Source of the DNA: Bacteroides timonensis
GTDB taxonomy: Bacteria > Bacteroidota > Bacteroidia > Bacteroidales > Bacteroidaceae
Reading direction: 5' to 3'
Assembly: GCF_000513195.1 (NCBI RefSeq)
Contig: NZ_CBVI010000063.1
Span: 1-64,000, forward strand
Length of the DNA: 64,000 nt
Part shown: one piece after another, positions 1 to 8,100 of the stretch
Layout of the letters: the number at the start of each line of letters is the position of its first letter
How positions within the stretch are numbered: position 1 is the stretch's first letter
Made by a program: the position numbers and the translations under genes
Notes under the pieces: generated by a model
Databases searched by the model: none
What the model was told of the DNA's origin: nothing
Seen by the model: the letters and a program-made list of their open reading frames with translations, nothing else

Positions 1-365
1 ATGTGCAGGTCGTTGCAACGCCAGAACACTTCATCGGCATCGTTCATCTCGACGTTCTCCAGGTCGATGTCGTTCATCTCGCGGAACATCTTGGGGGCGT
101 CGATGCGGGTATCTTTCATCTTCAGGTGGTCGGAATACCACAGGGCCGAGCGTCCGCCCACGTCGAAGAAGCAGCGGTCGATGGTGAAGCCATGCACGTG
201 CCAGAAGGGGTAATTGCCCTCGAAGCGGCAGTTGGTGGCGATGATATTGCTGCATTCCTTGATGGCGGATTCTCCGGCACGGATGATTACGTTTTCCAGT
301 TGCAGGTCGTGTGTTCCAAACAGCGGACGTTCGCCGCCAAATTCTTTGTCTTTTATCAGTTCCAT
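1..365 (-). CDS. DUF3737 family protein, 5' part only
   Basis: The first 121 codons run off the left edge on the minus strand. The ATG is at 365. The translation begins MELIKDKEFGGERPLFGTHD and continues with GESAIKEC, YPFWHVHGF, RSALWYSDH and APKMFREM. This is the regular pattern of short right-handed repeats (a parallel beta-helix-like protein) seen in DUF3737 proteins. The biochemical role of that family is not established, and no signal peptide is visible, so it is probably cytoplasmic. It lies 14 bases downstream of the lipoprotein gene on the same strand and is probably cotranscribed with it. The family call rests on recognised motif spacing and has not been checked by a search. Confidence 0.75.
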   Translation of the reverse strand, partial: MELIKDKEFGGERPLFGTHDLQLENVIIRAGESAIKECSNIIATNCRFEGNYPFWHVHGFTIDRCFFDVGGRSALWYSDHLKMKDTRIDAPKMFREMNDIDLENVEMNDADEVFWRCNDLH

Positions 366-378
366 TGTTATCTATTTA

Positions 379-876
379 TTATTGTATTTCAAAAGTCACG
401 CTCACATTCCCCGCCCCGAGGGCTGCGGCAAGTCCCGAAGCATCGCTCATCCGCCCCAAGCGTGTATAGTTATAAGAGGTGCTGAACGTTTCGTAGAACA
501 GCACCAGGCACGACGAGCCGTAGAGCATCAAGTCGCCCGCCCCGATGGTTCCCGGATGGACGGATGCCGTGGGCAGGCTGCCGGACAAGTAATAGTATTT
601 CTCGTTGCCGTTCAGTTCGGACATGTTCACGGTCATGGGCAGCAGTGCCTTGAAAGCCGTTGCCGCCGCATTGTTCTCTAAAGCGACGCTGAACGAGGCA
701 GTGCCGACTGTTATCTTCAGATGATTGCTCATGGTAGGGTTGTTATTATCATTATTATTATTGTCATCAGGCGTTTCCGGCTGCCCTGCCTCCACTATCG
801 GCTCGTCCGTACCACATGATACGGAACTCACCGAAAGGGACATCATTATAAAAAGGATTGAAAGTAAACGTTTCAT
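379..876 (-). CDS. lipoprotein with a cyclophilin-like domain
   Basis: A 165-residue protein starting at ATG 876. A lipoprotein signal ends at SVSSVSC (Cys21), followed by an Asn/Asp-rich linker and a compact domain from about residue 50. That domain has the pattern of the small bacterial cyclophilin-like fold (TM1367 type): ALENNAAATAFKALLP near its start and GAGDLMLYGSSCLVLFYE in its second half. Members of this family are often lipoproteins; peptidyl-prolyl isomerase activity is not proven for them. It probably sits in the periplasm or outer membrane. It has its own -7 element at 905-912 and an upstream 34-bp element that is shared with the DUF418 gene. It is followed closely by the DUF3737 gene. 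Confidence 0.75.
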   Translation of the reverse strand: MKRLLSILFIMMSLSVSSVSCGTDEPIVEAGQPETPDDNNNNDNNNPTMSNHLKITVGTASFSVALENNAAATAFKALLPMTVNMSELNGNEKYYYLSGSLPTASVHPGTIGAGDLMLYGSSCLVLFYETFSTSYNYTRLGRMSDASGLAAALGAGNVSVTFEIQ

Positions 877-904
877 CAGTTATCTGTATTTCATTTCTAC
901 ACCG

Positions 905-912
905 CAAAGATA
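905..912 (-). promoter_or_regulatory. -7 promoter element of the cyclophilin-like lipoprotein gene
   Basis: Read on the minus strand this is TATCTTTG, a perfect match to the Bacteroides TAnnTTTG -7 consensus, 28 bases upstream of the ATG at 876. No clear -33 TTG is seen at the usual distance. Confidence 0.6.
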
Positions 913-934
913 CGGCAGAAAAAGTATCGGCTTT

Positions 935-968
935 GTAGATAAATTACAGACATATTAACCCGAATTAC
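935..968 (-). promoter_or_regulatory. 34-bp shared promoter element, copy 1
   Basis: This stretch matches 3684-3717 at 32 of 34 bases; it starts GTAGATAAATTACAGA on the plus strand. It starts 23 bases upstream of the lipoprotein -7 element and overlaps the last codons of the MATE gene. The second copy has exactly the same spacing to a -7-like element upstream of DUF418. An operator or activator site used by both promoters is the likely reading (inference). Confidence 0.5.
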
Positions 969-2392
969 TGAAGTTTGCCCAGCTTCAACCATTTCCCCCT
1001 CCAGAGGCGGAACAGGAAGATGCTTCCACGGAAACAAAGCTCGATGCACATAGCAATCCACACCCCTTGCAGTCCTATCATCGGGGCAAGCCATGCGGCA
1101 AGCGTGAGGCGCACCGCCCAAATGCTGCCCAAGTTCATTGCACTGGGTATCAACGTATCGCCTGCCCCCACAAACACGCCGTAGCCCACGATGGAAGCGG
1201 CAAACATAGGTTCGGCAAAGGCTTCGATGCGCAACGCCATCACGCCCAGCGACAAAACTTCGGCATCGGGCGTCATCAACCCCATCATCCACGGAGCTGC
1301 CACGTACATCACCACGCCCATCACCCCCATCACCACCATGCCCAGTAACACTGTGATATGGGCGAAGCGTTTCGTCAGTTCCCGCCGTCCGGCACCGATG
1401 CTCTGCCCCACCAGCGTGGTGGCGGCATCGGCAATGCCATAACCGGGCATGTAGCAGAGACTTTCGGCAGTAATGGCAAAGGAATTGGCGGCAATCGCCA
1501 ACACGCCCAAGGGTGCTACGATGACGGTGGTCATAATCTGTGCGCCACATAATATAATGTGTTCGGCACCCATCGGCAGACTGATGCGGAGTGCCCTTTT
1601 CAGGCAGTCGGCCTTGGGCAGAAAGTTGCCGTGTTCCTTCGTCAACTTTAAGTCGGGAGAACGGAAACAGAGAAACCACATCATGAGTACCGCTGTCACT
1701 ACCTCGGCAAGTCCCGTACCTAGTGCCGCACCCACTACACCCAGTCCGGCACCCGGCAGGGAGAGTGTGAAGTCGAGGCATTGCCACTCACGGGAGGGGA
1801 AGATGAGGAAGAGATTGAATACCACGTCCAGCACACACATCAGTACGTTCAGCAGGCTGGGCACAAACATATTACCGCTGCATCGCAGCATGCTGCCGCC
1901 CAAGAAACTAAGTTGGAGAGCCGGAAGGGACACGGCGAATATCAGAAAGTAGAGCGAAGCATCGTGCGCAATGGAAGTATCGCCTCCCAGCCACATGGGC
2001 AGCACGCCACTAATGCCACACCCCACGGCAAGCAGCAGGAAGCTGAACAGCAGTGTCGCCACAATAGATTGGCGCAGCACCGTCCTTGCCCTCTTCCGGT
2101 CTCCGGCACCGATGCTGTGCGCCACCTGTACGTAGAAGCCCGTGGCAACCGAGGTGCAGACACCCCAGAACAGCCAAGTGGTGGTGGATACCAGTCCGAT
2201 GGAAGCGGAAGCGTTGGCTCCCAGGCTGCCCACCATCGAAGCGTCAATATACTGCATGACGATGGAGGACACCTGCGCCATAATGGCAGGCATACTTAGT
2301 TGAGCGGTCAAGCGCAACTGCTGTTTCAGTGTCATAGGTTGTCCGTCACGAATGAGGGACAGGAAGGTATTGCTTTGTTTCTCCAGATTCAT
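965..2392 (-). CDS. MATE family multidrug/sodium-coupled efflux transporter
   Basis: A 475-residue inner-membrane protein with about 12 hydrophobic segments in two similar halves, the usual length of MATE exporters. Typical motifs are the N-terminal PAIMAQVSSIVMQYIDASMVG and, in the second half, LRISLPMGAEH and VAPLGVLAIAANSFAITAES. Family members export cationic drugs or metabolites in exchange for Na+ or H+; the substrate cannot be read from the sequence. The ATG at 2392 abuts the stop codon of the DUF418 gene, so the two are translationally linked in one operon. The stop codon lies inside the 34-bp shared promoter element of the next gene, which leaves no room for a separate terminator. 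Confidence 0.9.
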   Translation of the reverse strand: MNLEKQSNTFLSLIRDGQPMTLKQQLRLTAQLSMPAIMAQVSSIVMQYIDASMVGSLGANASASIGLVSTTTWLFWGVCTSVATGFYVQVAHSIGAGDRKRARTVLRQSIVATLLFSFLLLAVGCGISGVLPMWLGGDTSIAHDASLYFLIFAVSLPALQLSFLGGSMLRCSGNMFVPSLLNVLMCVLDVVFNLFLIFPSREWQCLDFTLSLPGAGLGVVGAALGTGLAEVVTAVLMMWFLCFRSPDLKLTKEHGNFLPKADCLKRALRISLPMGAEHIILCGAQIMTTVIVAPLGVLAIAANSFAITAESLCYMPGYGIADAATTLVGQSIGAGRRELTKRFAHITVLLGMVVMGVMGVVMYVAAPWMMGLMTPDAEVLSLGVMALRIEAFAEPMFAASIVGYGVFVGAGDTLIPSAMNLGSIWAVRLTLAAWLAPMIGLQGVWIAMCIELCFRGSIFLFRLWRGKWLKLGKLQ

Positions 2393-3628
2393 CTACTTTA
2401 GAAGTTTGAGCCACTTGCCGTAGGTCAGCATCCGCCAAATCCATTCCAGCGGACCGAACAGGCAGTAACGCAGCCACAGGTGGCTGAAAGCTATTTCAGC
2501 GGCATATACGCCGGTGGCTATCAGCAGCACATGGACTAGCCCCATATCTGCCCCCAGTCCCCAGCCGATGCCATAGAAAATGAACATTCCCCAAAGGGAC
2601 TGCCCGATGTAGTTGGTAAGAGCCATGCGCCCCGGAGTGGCGAGCAAACGGAAAACGCCGTATTCCTTATTCCGAGAATAGCAGAGAGCAAAGCCTGCCG
2701 CATATGCCATACCCATGGGAAAGACGCTGAAGGTATAAAATAAGGTATGTACTGCCAATCCGCAAGGATGTGCATTGAGCGCACTCCACGCATACAGCAG
2801 CGAAGTGGGTAGACCGATGAAAAAGCCCCAACGGGTGACTTGTTTCAGCAGTTGGCGGTTCTCGTCCAGACGGGCATATAAACGATTCTTACCGATATAG
2901 AAGCCTATCAAGAATAATCCCATCACCTTGAATATACGGTTGCCATCGATGAATTCCTGTATCCGGACCAGCGCACCTTGTATAAGGAAATGAAAGACCT
3001 CTTTATAACTTTCCGCATCACGCAGCCAATAAGCAAAATTATCGTCCGTAATGCCGTAACGGGCGCAGTAATATTGCTGTGCTCGTACCACGGAGGCAGA
3101 AGGATAGATGCCCGTCGCTTCAATGAAAGCATCAATTCCTATTGGCAACAACAAAAAGATGGTAGCAGATGCAAGCAACCCTCTGCTGGAAACATTGCGG
3201 AACAGTGGCAGAAACAGCCCAAGCAAGGCGTAAAGCATCAGTATGTCTCCACTCCATACAAACATCAGGTGCACGAAGCCTATCAGCAGCAACATCATCA
3301 TCCGTCGGTAGAAAATCAGGAAACCGTTGATATGCTTCTGCATGGCATTCGAGATGATGATGGAAAATCCTATGCCAAACAGCAAAGAGAATAAAGTATA
3401 GAATTTACCATCAATAAATACGTATTGCAGATAGCGAACGATACGGTCTATGCCTCCCGTCGCCATTCCGGCGGCAATATCGGGGTGCAAGAAGGTGTAT
3501 AGAGAAAATTCGGGTAAGTTCGCCAGGCAAATGCCGAATAATGCCAGTCCGCGTAAGGCATCCAAAACGATGTGCCTTTCCTTTCCACGGACGGGAGCGG
3601 CACTTTCTGTGTGTATAAGATTTTCCAA
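2393..3628 (-). CDS. DUF418 family membrane protein
   Basis: An integral membrane protein of the DUF418 family. It opens with ERHIVLDALRGLALFGICLANL, the family hallmark, has 8 or more hydrophobic segments, and ends with the DUF418 C-terminal block (GRMALTNYIGQSLWGMFIFYG and FGPLEWIWRML). Function is unknown; it may be a transporter or acyltransferase-like membrane protein. The longest open frame begins with TTG at 3676, but the probable -7 element (3654-3661) lies inside that extension. I therefore place the start at TTG 3628, giving 411 residues; no in-frame ATG is available before the conserved block. It is directly upstream of the MATE gene with no gap. Confidence 0.8.
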   Translation of the reverse strand: MENLIHTESAAPVRGKERHIVLDALRGLALFGICLANLPEFSLYTFLHPDIAAGMATGGIDRIVRYLQYVFIDGKFYTLFSLLFGIGFSIIISNAMQKHINGFLIFYRRMMMLLLIGFVHLMFVWSGDILMLYALLGLFLPLFRNVSSRGLLASATIFLLLPIGIDAFIEATGIYPSASVVRAQQYYCARYGITDDNFAYWLRDAESYKEVFHFLIQGALVRIQEFIDGNRIFKVMGLFLIGFYIGKNRLYARLDENRQLLKQVTRWGFFIGLPTSLLYAWSALNAHPCGLAVHTLFYTFSVFPMGMAYAAGFALCYSRNKEYGVFRLLATPGRMALTNYIGQSLWGMFIFYGIGWGLGADMGLVHVLLIATGVYAAEIAFSHLWLRYCLFGPLEWIWRMLTYGKWLKLLK

Positions 3629-3653
3629 TATTCTATGTTCTATTTTTCCGATG

Positions 3654-3661
3654 CAAAGATC
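3654..3661 (-). promoter_or_regulatory. -7-like element upstream of DUF418-MATE
   Basis: The minus strand reads GATCTTTG, which misses only the first T of TAnnTTTG. The match is supported by position: the 34-bp shared element starts 23 bases upstream, exactly as at the lipoprotein promoter. Confidence 0.4.
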
Positions 3662-3683
3662 ATGCGAATAAAGCAATGTGCAG

Positions 3684-3717
3684 GTAGATAAATTACAGAT
3701 ATATCAACCCGAATTAC
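3684..3717 (-). promoter_or_regulatory. 34-bp shared promoter element, copy 2
   Basis: Second copy of the element at 935-968 (32/34 identical), upstream of the DUF418-MATE operon. A separate 13-mer (CGGCAGAAAAAGT) from the copy 1 promoter also recurs nearby at 3764-3776. Confidence 0.5.
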
Positions 3718-3840
3718 AGAATTTCACCAATAACCTCTTATTCCTTATATATTAGGATACAATCGGCAGAAAAAGTGGCTTTCAGTAATTGAGGTTATTA
3801 AATCCGTAAACGGGGTATCTCTGCATCTACCAAATCTCCG

Positions 3841-3848
3841 TAATTTTG
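3841..3848 (+). promoter_or_regulatory. -7 promoter element of the alpha/beta hydrolase gene
   Basis: TAATTTTG fits TAnnTTTG and ends 25 bases before the ATG at 3874. No matching -33 TTG was found. Confidence 0.5.
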
Positions 3849-3873
3849 CACTCAAACAAGAACAGAACTTAAT

Positions 3874-4983
3874 ATGAGGACATTATTAATGACAGCAGCT
3901 TTCGTCGTAGCAGGTGCTACGGGCATGATGGCACAAAGCACTAAGATTATGGATAATAAAATTGTGAAACAAGAACTGCAACTCACGCAGGAATGGGACA
4001 AGACGTTTCCACAAAGTGAGAAAGTGAATCACCGCAAGGTTACGTTCGTCAATCGTTATGGCATTACGTTGGCGGCAGACCTTTACGAACCGAAGACTTA
4101 CAACGGTAAACTCGCTGCCATTGCTGTGAGCGGTCCGTTCGGTGCGGTAAAGGAACAAGCCAGTGGACTCTATGCACAGACCATGGCAGAACATGGTTTT
4201 CTCACCATCGCCTTCGATCCCTCGTTCACTGGTGAGAGCGGCGGCACGCCACGCCGTACTGCATCTCCGGACATCAATACAGAAGATTTCATGGCAGCTG
4301 TCGATTTCCTTGGACTTCAGCCAAACGTTGATGCTGAGAAGATAGGTATTATCGGCATTTGCGGATGGGGCGGCATTGCAATTAACGCTGCAAGCATTGA
4401 TACCCGTATCAAGGCAACAGTTGCAAGTACCATGTATGATATGACTCGCGTAGGCGGTAACGGATACTTCGACGCAGACAACAATGAAAAGGCTCGTCAT
4501 GCCGCACGTGAAGCGTGGGCTGCCCAGCGTACCCTCACTGCACAAAAGGGTGAAGCGACTCCTGGCGGCGCACTCCCTGAACAGGCTCCGGAAGGTGCGC
4601 CACAGTTCCTGATTGACTATGTCGCCTACTACAAGACTCCCCGTGGATATCATCCTCGCAGCGGAAACTCAAACGACGGATGGCATACCTTTGGGACGCA
4701 GGCTTATATGAATACTCGTTTCCTCCATTACTCTAATGAGATCCGTTCGGCTGTCTTGGTGATGCACGGCGAGAAGGCTCATTCCCTCTACTTCGGCAAG
4801 GATGCTTATAAGTATATGGTAGAAGGCCGTCCTGAGGCTGGCATCAAGCCCAATCCATGTCCTGAGAACAAGGAACTGCTCATTATCCCCGGTGCGAGCC
4901 ATTGCGATCTCTATGATGGTGGTGAGAAAAAGTGCATTCCTTGGAATAAGCTGATCGATTTCTTTACAAAGAATTTAATGTAA
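3874..4983 (+). CDS. secreted alpha/beta hydrolase (dienelactone-hydrolase/YcjY-like)
   Basis: A 369-residue protein with a Sec signal peptide (MRTLLMTAAFVVAGATGMMAQ). The nucleophile elbow is GICGWGG with Cys163 in the Ser/Cys position, as in dienelactone-hydrolase-type enzymes. The acidic region is around LVMHGEKAHS and the catalytic His is in GASHCDLYD. The block RIKATVASTMYDMTRV is typical of a subgroup common in Bacteroidetes. It is probably a periplasmic esterase or hydrolase of unknown substrate. It stands alone on the plus strand, divergent from DUF418-MATE. A decayed AraC-like regulator fragment follows on the opposite strand, hinting that it once had a dedicated regulator. Confidence 0.85.
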   Translation: MRTLLMTAAFVVAGATGMMAQSTKIMDNKIVKQELQLTQEWDKTFPQSEKVNHRKVTFVNRYGITLAADLYEPKTYNGKLAAIAVSGPFGAVKEQASGLYAQTMAEHGFLTIAFDPSFTGESGGTPRRTASPDINTEDFMAAVDFLGLQPNVDAEKIGIIGICGWGGIAINAASIDTRIKATVASTMYDMTRVGGNGYFDADNNEKARHAAREAWAAQRTLTAQKGEATPGGALPEQAPEGAPQFLIDYVAYYKTPRGYHPRSGNSNDGWHTFGTQAYMNTRFLHYSNEIRSAVLVMHGEKAHSLYFGKDAYKYMVEGRPEAGIKPNPCPENKELLIIPGASHCDLYDGGEKKCIPWNKLIDFFTKNLM

Positions 4984-5000
4984 TTCTTCCTTCCGGCCAT

Positions 5001-5172
5001 TTTATCACGGGTGGACAAGCGTCTATTCTTCGGAAGTCCTCAAGGATATATTTTTCCAGCTAGTGGTCGAAGCGAGAAATCAGTTCCTGGTTCAAGTCGG
5101 TGCGCAGATAGAACTGCCACCGATAGAATCGGGAGTATATTTAAATGAAGCGTCTGAGGAAGTTCATAGCTC
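5001..5172 (-). pseudogene. decayed AraC-type regulator fragment
   Basis: Minus-strand reading gives MNFLRRFI, stop, then FYRWQFYLRTDLNQELISRF, then a second stop and LEKYILEDFRRIDACPPVIKW. The last part resembles the segment just before the helix-turn-helix of Bacteroides AraC regulators, and the frame is lost right where the DNA-binding helices should begin. Two in-frame stops and the missing ends mark it as a remnant. Identification is tentative. Confidence 0.35.
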
Positions 5173-5192
5173 AACTGAAATTAATAATGGTT

Positions 5193-8100
5193 TTATCTTT
5201 GTACAATTCTCTTATTTTGTTCATTGTACTTTGAAGGAGGAATGCCAAACTGTTCAGTAAAATGTTTCCTGAATGTATTCGGATCATTGAATCCCACCAT
5301 TTCCGATATCTCCAAAATAGAGTATTTATGCTCCGTAATAAGTGAAGCCGCTTTACTCATCCTTACACTGCGAATCACTTTACTAATAGATAGTTCACTT
5401 CTCTCCTTAATCTTTCTGAACAAGGTCGGCTGTGACATATTCAATTGAGTGGCAAGCGTCTGCACATTAAAGTGTTCATTAGTCAGATTGGCTTCTATGA
5501 TATTAATTACCTTCTGCATAAAATCATCCCCTTCGGTTTCCTGCGCTGTTTGTTTCAGCATCAACGATTTGGTATAAATCCGTTTCAGATGTTTTCTACG
5601 CAAAATTAGATTTTCAACTTTAGCTTTCAGGATTAAAGGATTAAAAGGTTTCATCATATAGTCATCCACTCCAAGCTGGGTTCCCTTGATAATATCAGTA
5701 TCTTCCGCTTTCGCCGTCAACATTAAAAGGGGGATATGCGCCGTCTCGACTTGTTCTCGGATTTCCTTGCAGCAAGTAAAGCCATCTTTTATCGGCATCA
5801 TAATGTCGGAAATAATCAAATCCGGTAGATGCAAGGTAGCCAGTTTCACACCTTCTTCCCCATCATCAGCCTCTAATACATTATATTCACTTCGAAAGAG
5901 GCTCACAATATACTGACGAATATCGAAATTATCCTCCACAACCAATAAGGTAGCCTTATACCTTGCGGTAACTTTGTCTTCTTTAGTCATCTGTTCCGGT
6001 TCGGAAGTTCCTTTCTCCAAATTCGTTTCATCGCTCGCAAGCTCATATACAGTTTCTTCGTAATTATCATCTGCGAAATGTGCTTTTCCTTTCGGAAAGT
6101 TCAAACTAAAAATGCTTCCTTTGCCCAACTCACTCTGCAAATCTACCGTACCATGGTGCATATCCATCGTATTTTTCACAATATGCAGTCCAATACCTAC
6201 TTTGGTAGAAAAGGAAGGAGCAGTCGCTCCGGTAACAAACGAATCGAACACCCGATATTGCAGTTCATCTGGAATTCCCCTACCTGTATCAGAAACAACA
6301 ATCCGGCAATACTCTTTTTCATCCACCGTATTCTCGACCAGAGAGAGAGTGATTTTACCTCCCGCTTCCGTATATTTAAAGGCATTCGACAGCAAATTGC
6401 GCACAGCAGAAGCCACTTTCTCCACATCCACCCATAGAGGAATAGACCGATTCGGTAAATCAATGACGAAATCAATCTTCCTTGATGCAGCCATTTGCCG
6501 GAAAGTATCTGCCGCTTCTTTCAATAAAGCTACAATATTAACTTCGGAAAGACATAATTTCATCATCCCCGCCTCAATCTTCTGCACGCTCAACAGGTCA
6601 TCCACCAAACGATGAAGCGAATTACCATTTTCATACATCAATGACAAAGCCTTATAGTCGGGATCGTCCTTTTTTTTCCGATGCAATAACTCCTGTAACG
6701 GAGAAAGCACCAATGTCAACGGAGTCCGCAACTCATGAGCCACACAGGTAAAGAAGTTCTCTCTTTCTTCCCGAATCTGTTTTTCTTTTTCGCATTCTAT
6801 ATGGGATATATGCAGTTCATGCTTTAGAAGTAATTCGCGTTTAGCCCTCCGTTGTTCCCGGCGGACACGATAAATGCCATAACCGGTTATCAAAATAAGA
6901 ACCATACACACCCCTAAACGGAACCAGATCGTTTGACTCCAGTGAGGTTGGATGCTGATTGCCAACATATCTACAATATTATTCGAGCTATCAGCATAAA
7001 CACTCTTTACCTCAAACACATAATTACCTGCGGGCAAATTAGTGTAAGAAGCCTTTTCTCCTCCATTGCACACCACCCATTCATTCTGATAAGGCAGCAA
7101 ACGATAATTATATTTCTGATTTTCTTCTGAATAGAGAAGATTGCTAAAAGACAGCGAGAAGTCACGATTAGCATAAGCCAGCACAATCTTATCCGTATAA
7201 GGAAGTCCTTTCTCCAATAGTACCTGCCCATTCACCTTTTCTCCGATTGCCACGAGCTTATTGTTCACCTCCAAGTCCAGCAACAGGTTTTTCTTTATCC
7301 TTGGCACAGTTTCTACCGCTTCCGGATTAAAATAAGTCAAAGCATAGTTATTTCCGAAGAACAAAGTTTTCCCGATATGCAATACAGAACGGTTACTACC
7401 CGAGATATAGTAATTATAAAACAAATCCAAATGACGGCTATAACGGGAAATACCCGAGTTAGTACCTAACCATACATATCCTTTTTCATCTTCCGCAATG
7501 CAAGTGACAAAGTTACTGCACATTCCGTCATGAGTCGTGTAGAAATGCTGGATCGAATCCCCACTTTCGGATAAGACTCCCAGTCCGTCCGTATAACCGA
7601 CATAGAGTTGTCCGTCCCCGGAAGCCAATAAAGCACGGACATACCGGGCTCCGATCCCTGCCTTAACTTCATAATCTCCCTTCACCTCTACTTTTTGGGT
7701 ACGGGTATCTACACTCAATTGATATAATCCGTCAGGAGTACCCAGCCAAAGCTCTCCATTTATGCCTTCGGCTATAGCACGTATCGAACATTTCTCCAAC
7801 AAATTGTCACTTACTGTAAGAACCGGAGAGAAATTCGTTGTTTCTCGGTCAAACAGCAACAACCCATTGCGTGTCCCCACCCAAAAACGATGCTTACTAT
7901 CAATGAACAGTTGCCATACATAAGTAGAATATTTCAGGTTATTATTCTTTCTGTATTCAGGAGGCAAATTATAATCCACGAATTTCCCGGAGGAAGACTG
8001 ATAACAAGTGATGGACGCATCCGAATTGCCGAACCATAAATTGCCGTCTTCATCCTTCATGGCACAAAGCGCCGCTTTTCCCTCTGCTACAGGCATCCTT

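Noticed and set aside
1067-1348. Plus-strand frame with a His-rich tail that could look like a metal-binding protein
   Set aside because: It is an out-of-frame shadow of the MATE gene; the His run comes from the complement of Met/Val/Gly codons.
935-3717. Target-site or end repeats of a mobile element carrying DUF418-MATE
   Set aside because: The 34-bp copies flank the two genes, but both sit at the same distance from a -7 core, so duplicated regulatory sites explain them better; no transposase or integrase is present.
3886-4653. 255-codon minus-strand frame
   Set aside because: It is antisense to the alpha/beta hydrolase, which has a signal peptide and catalytic motifs; the antisense product is Cys-rich and patternless.
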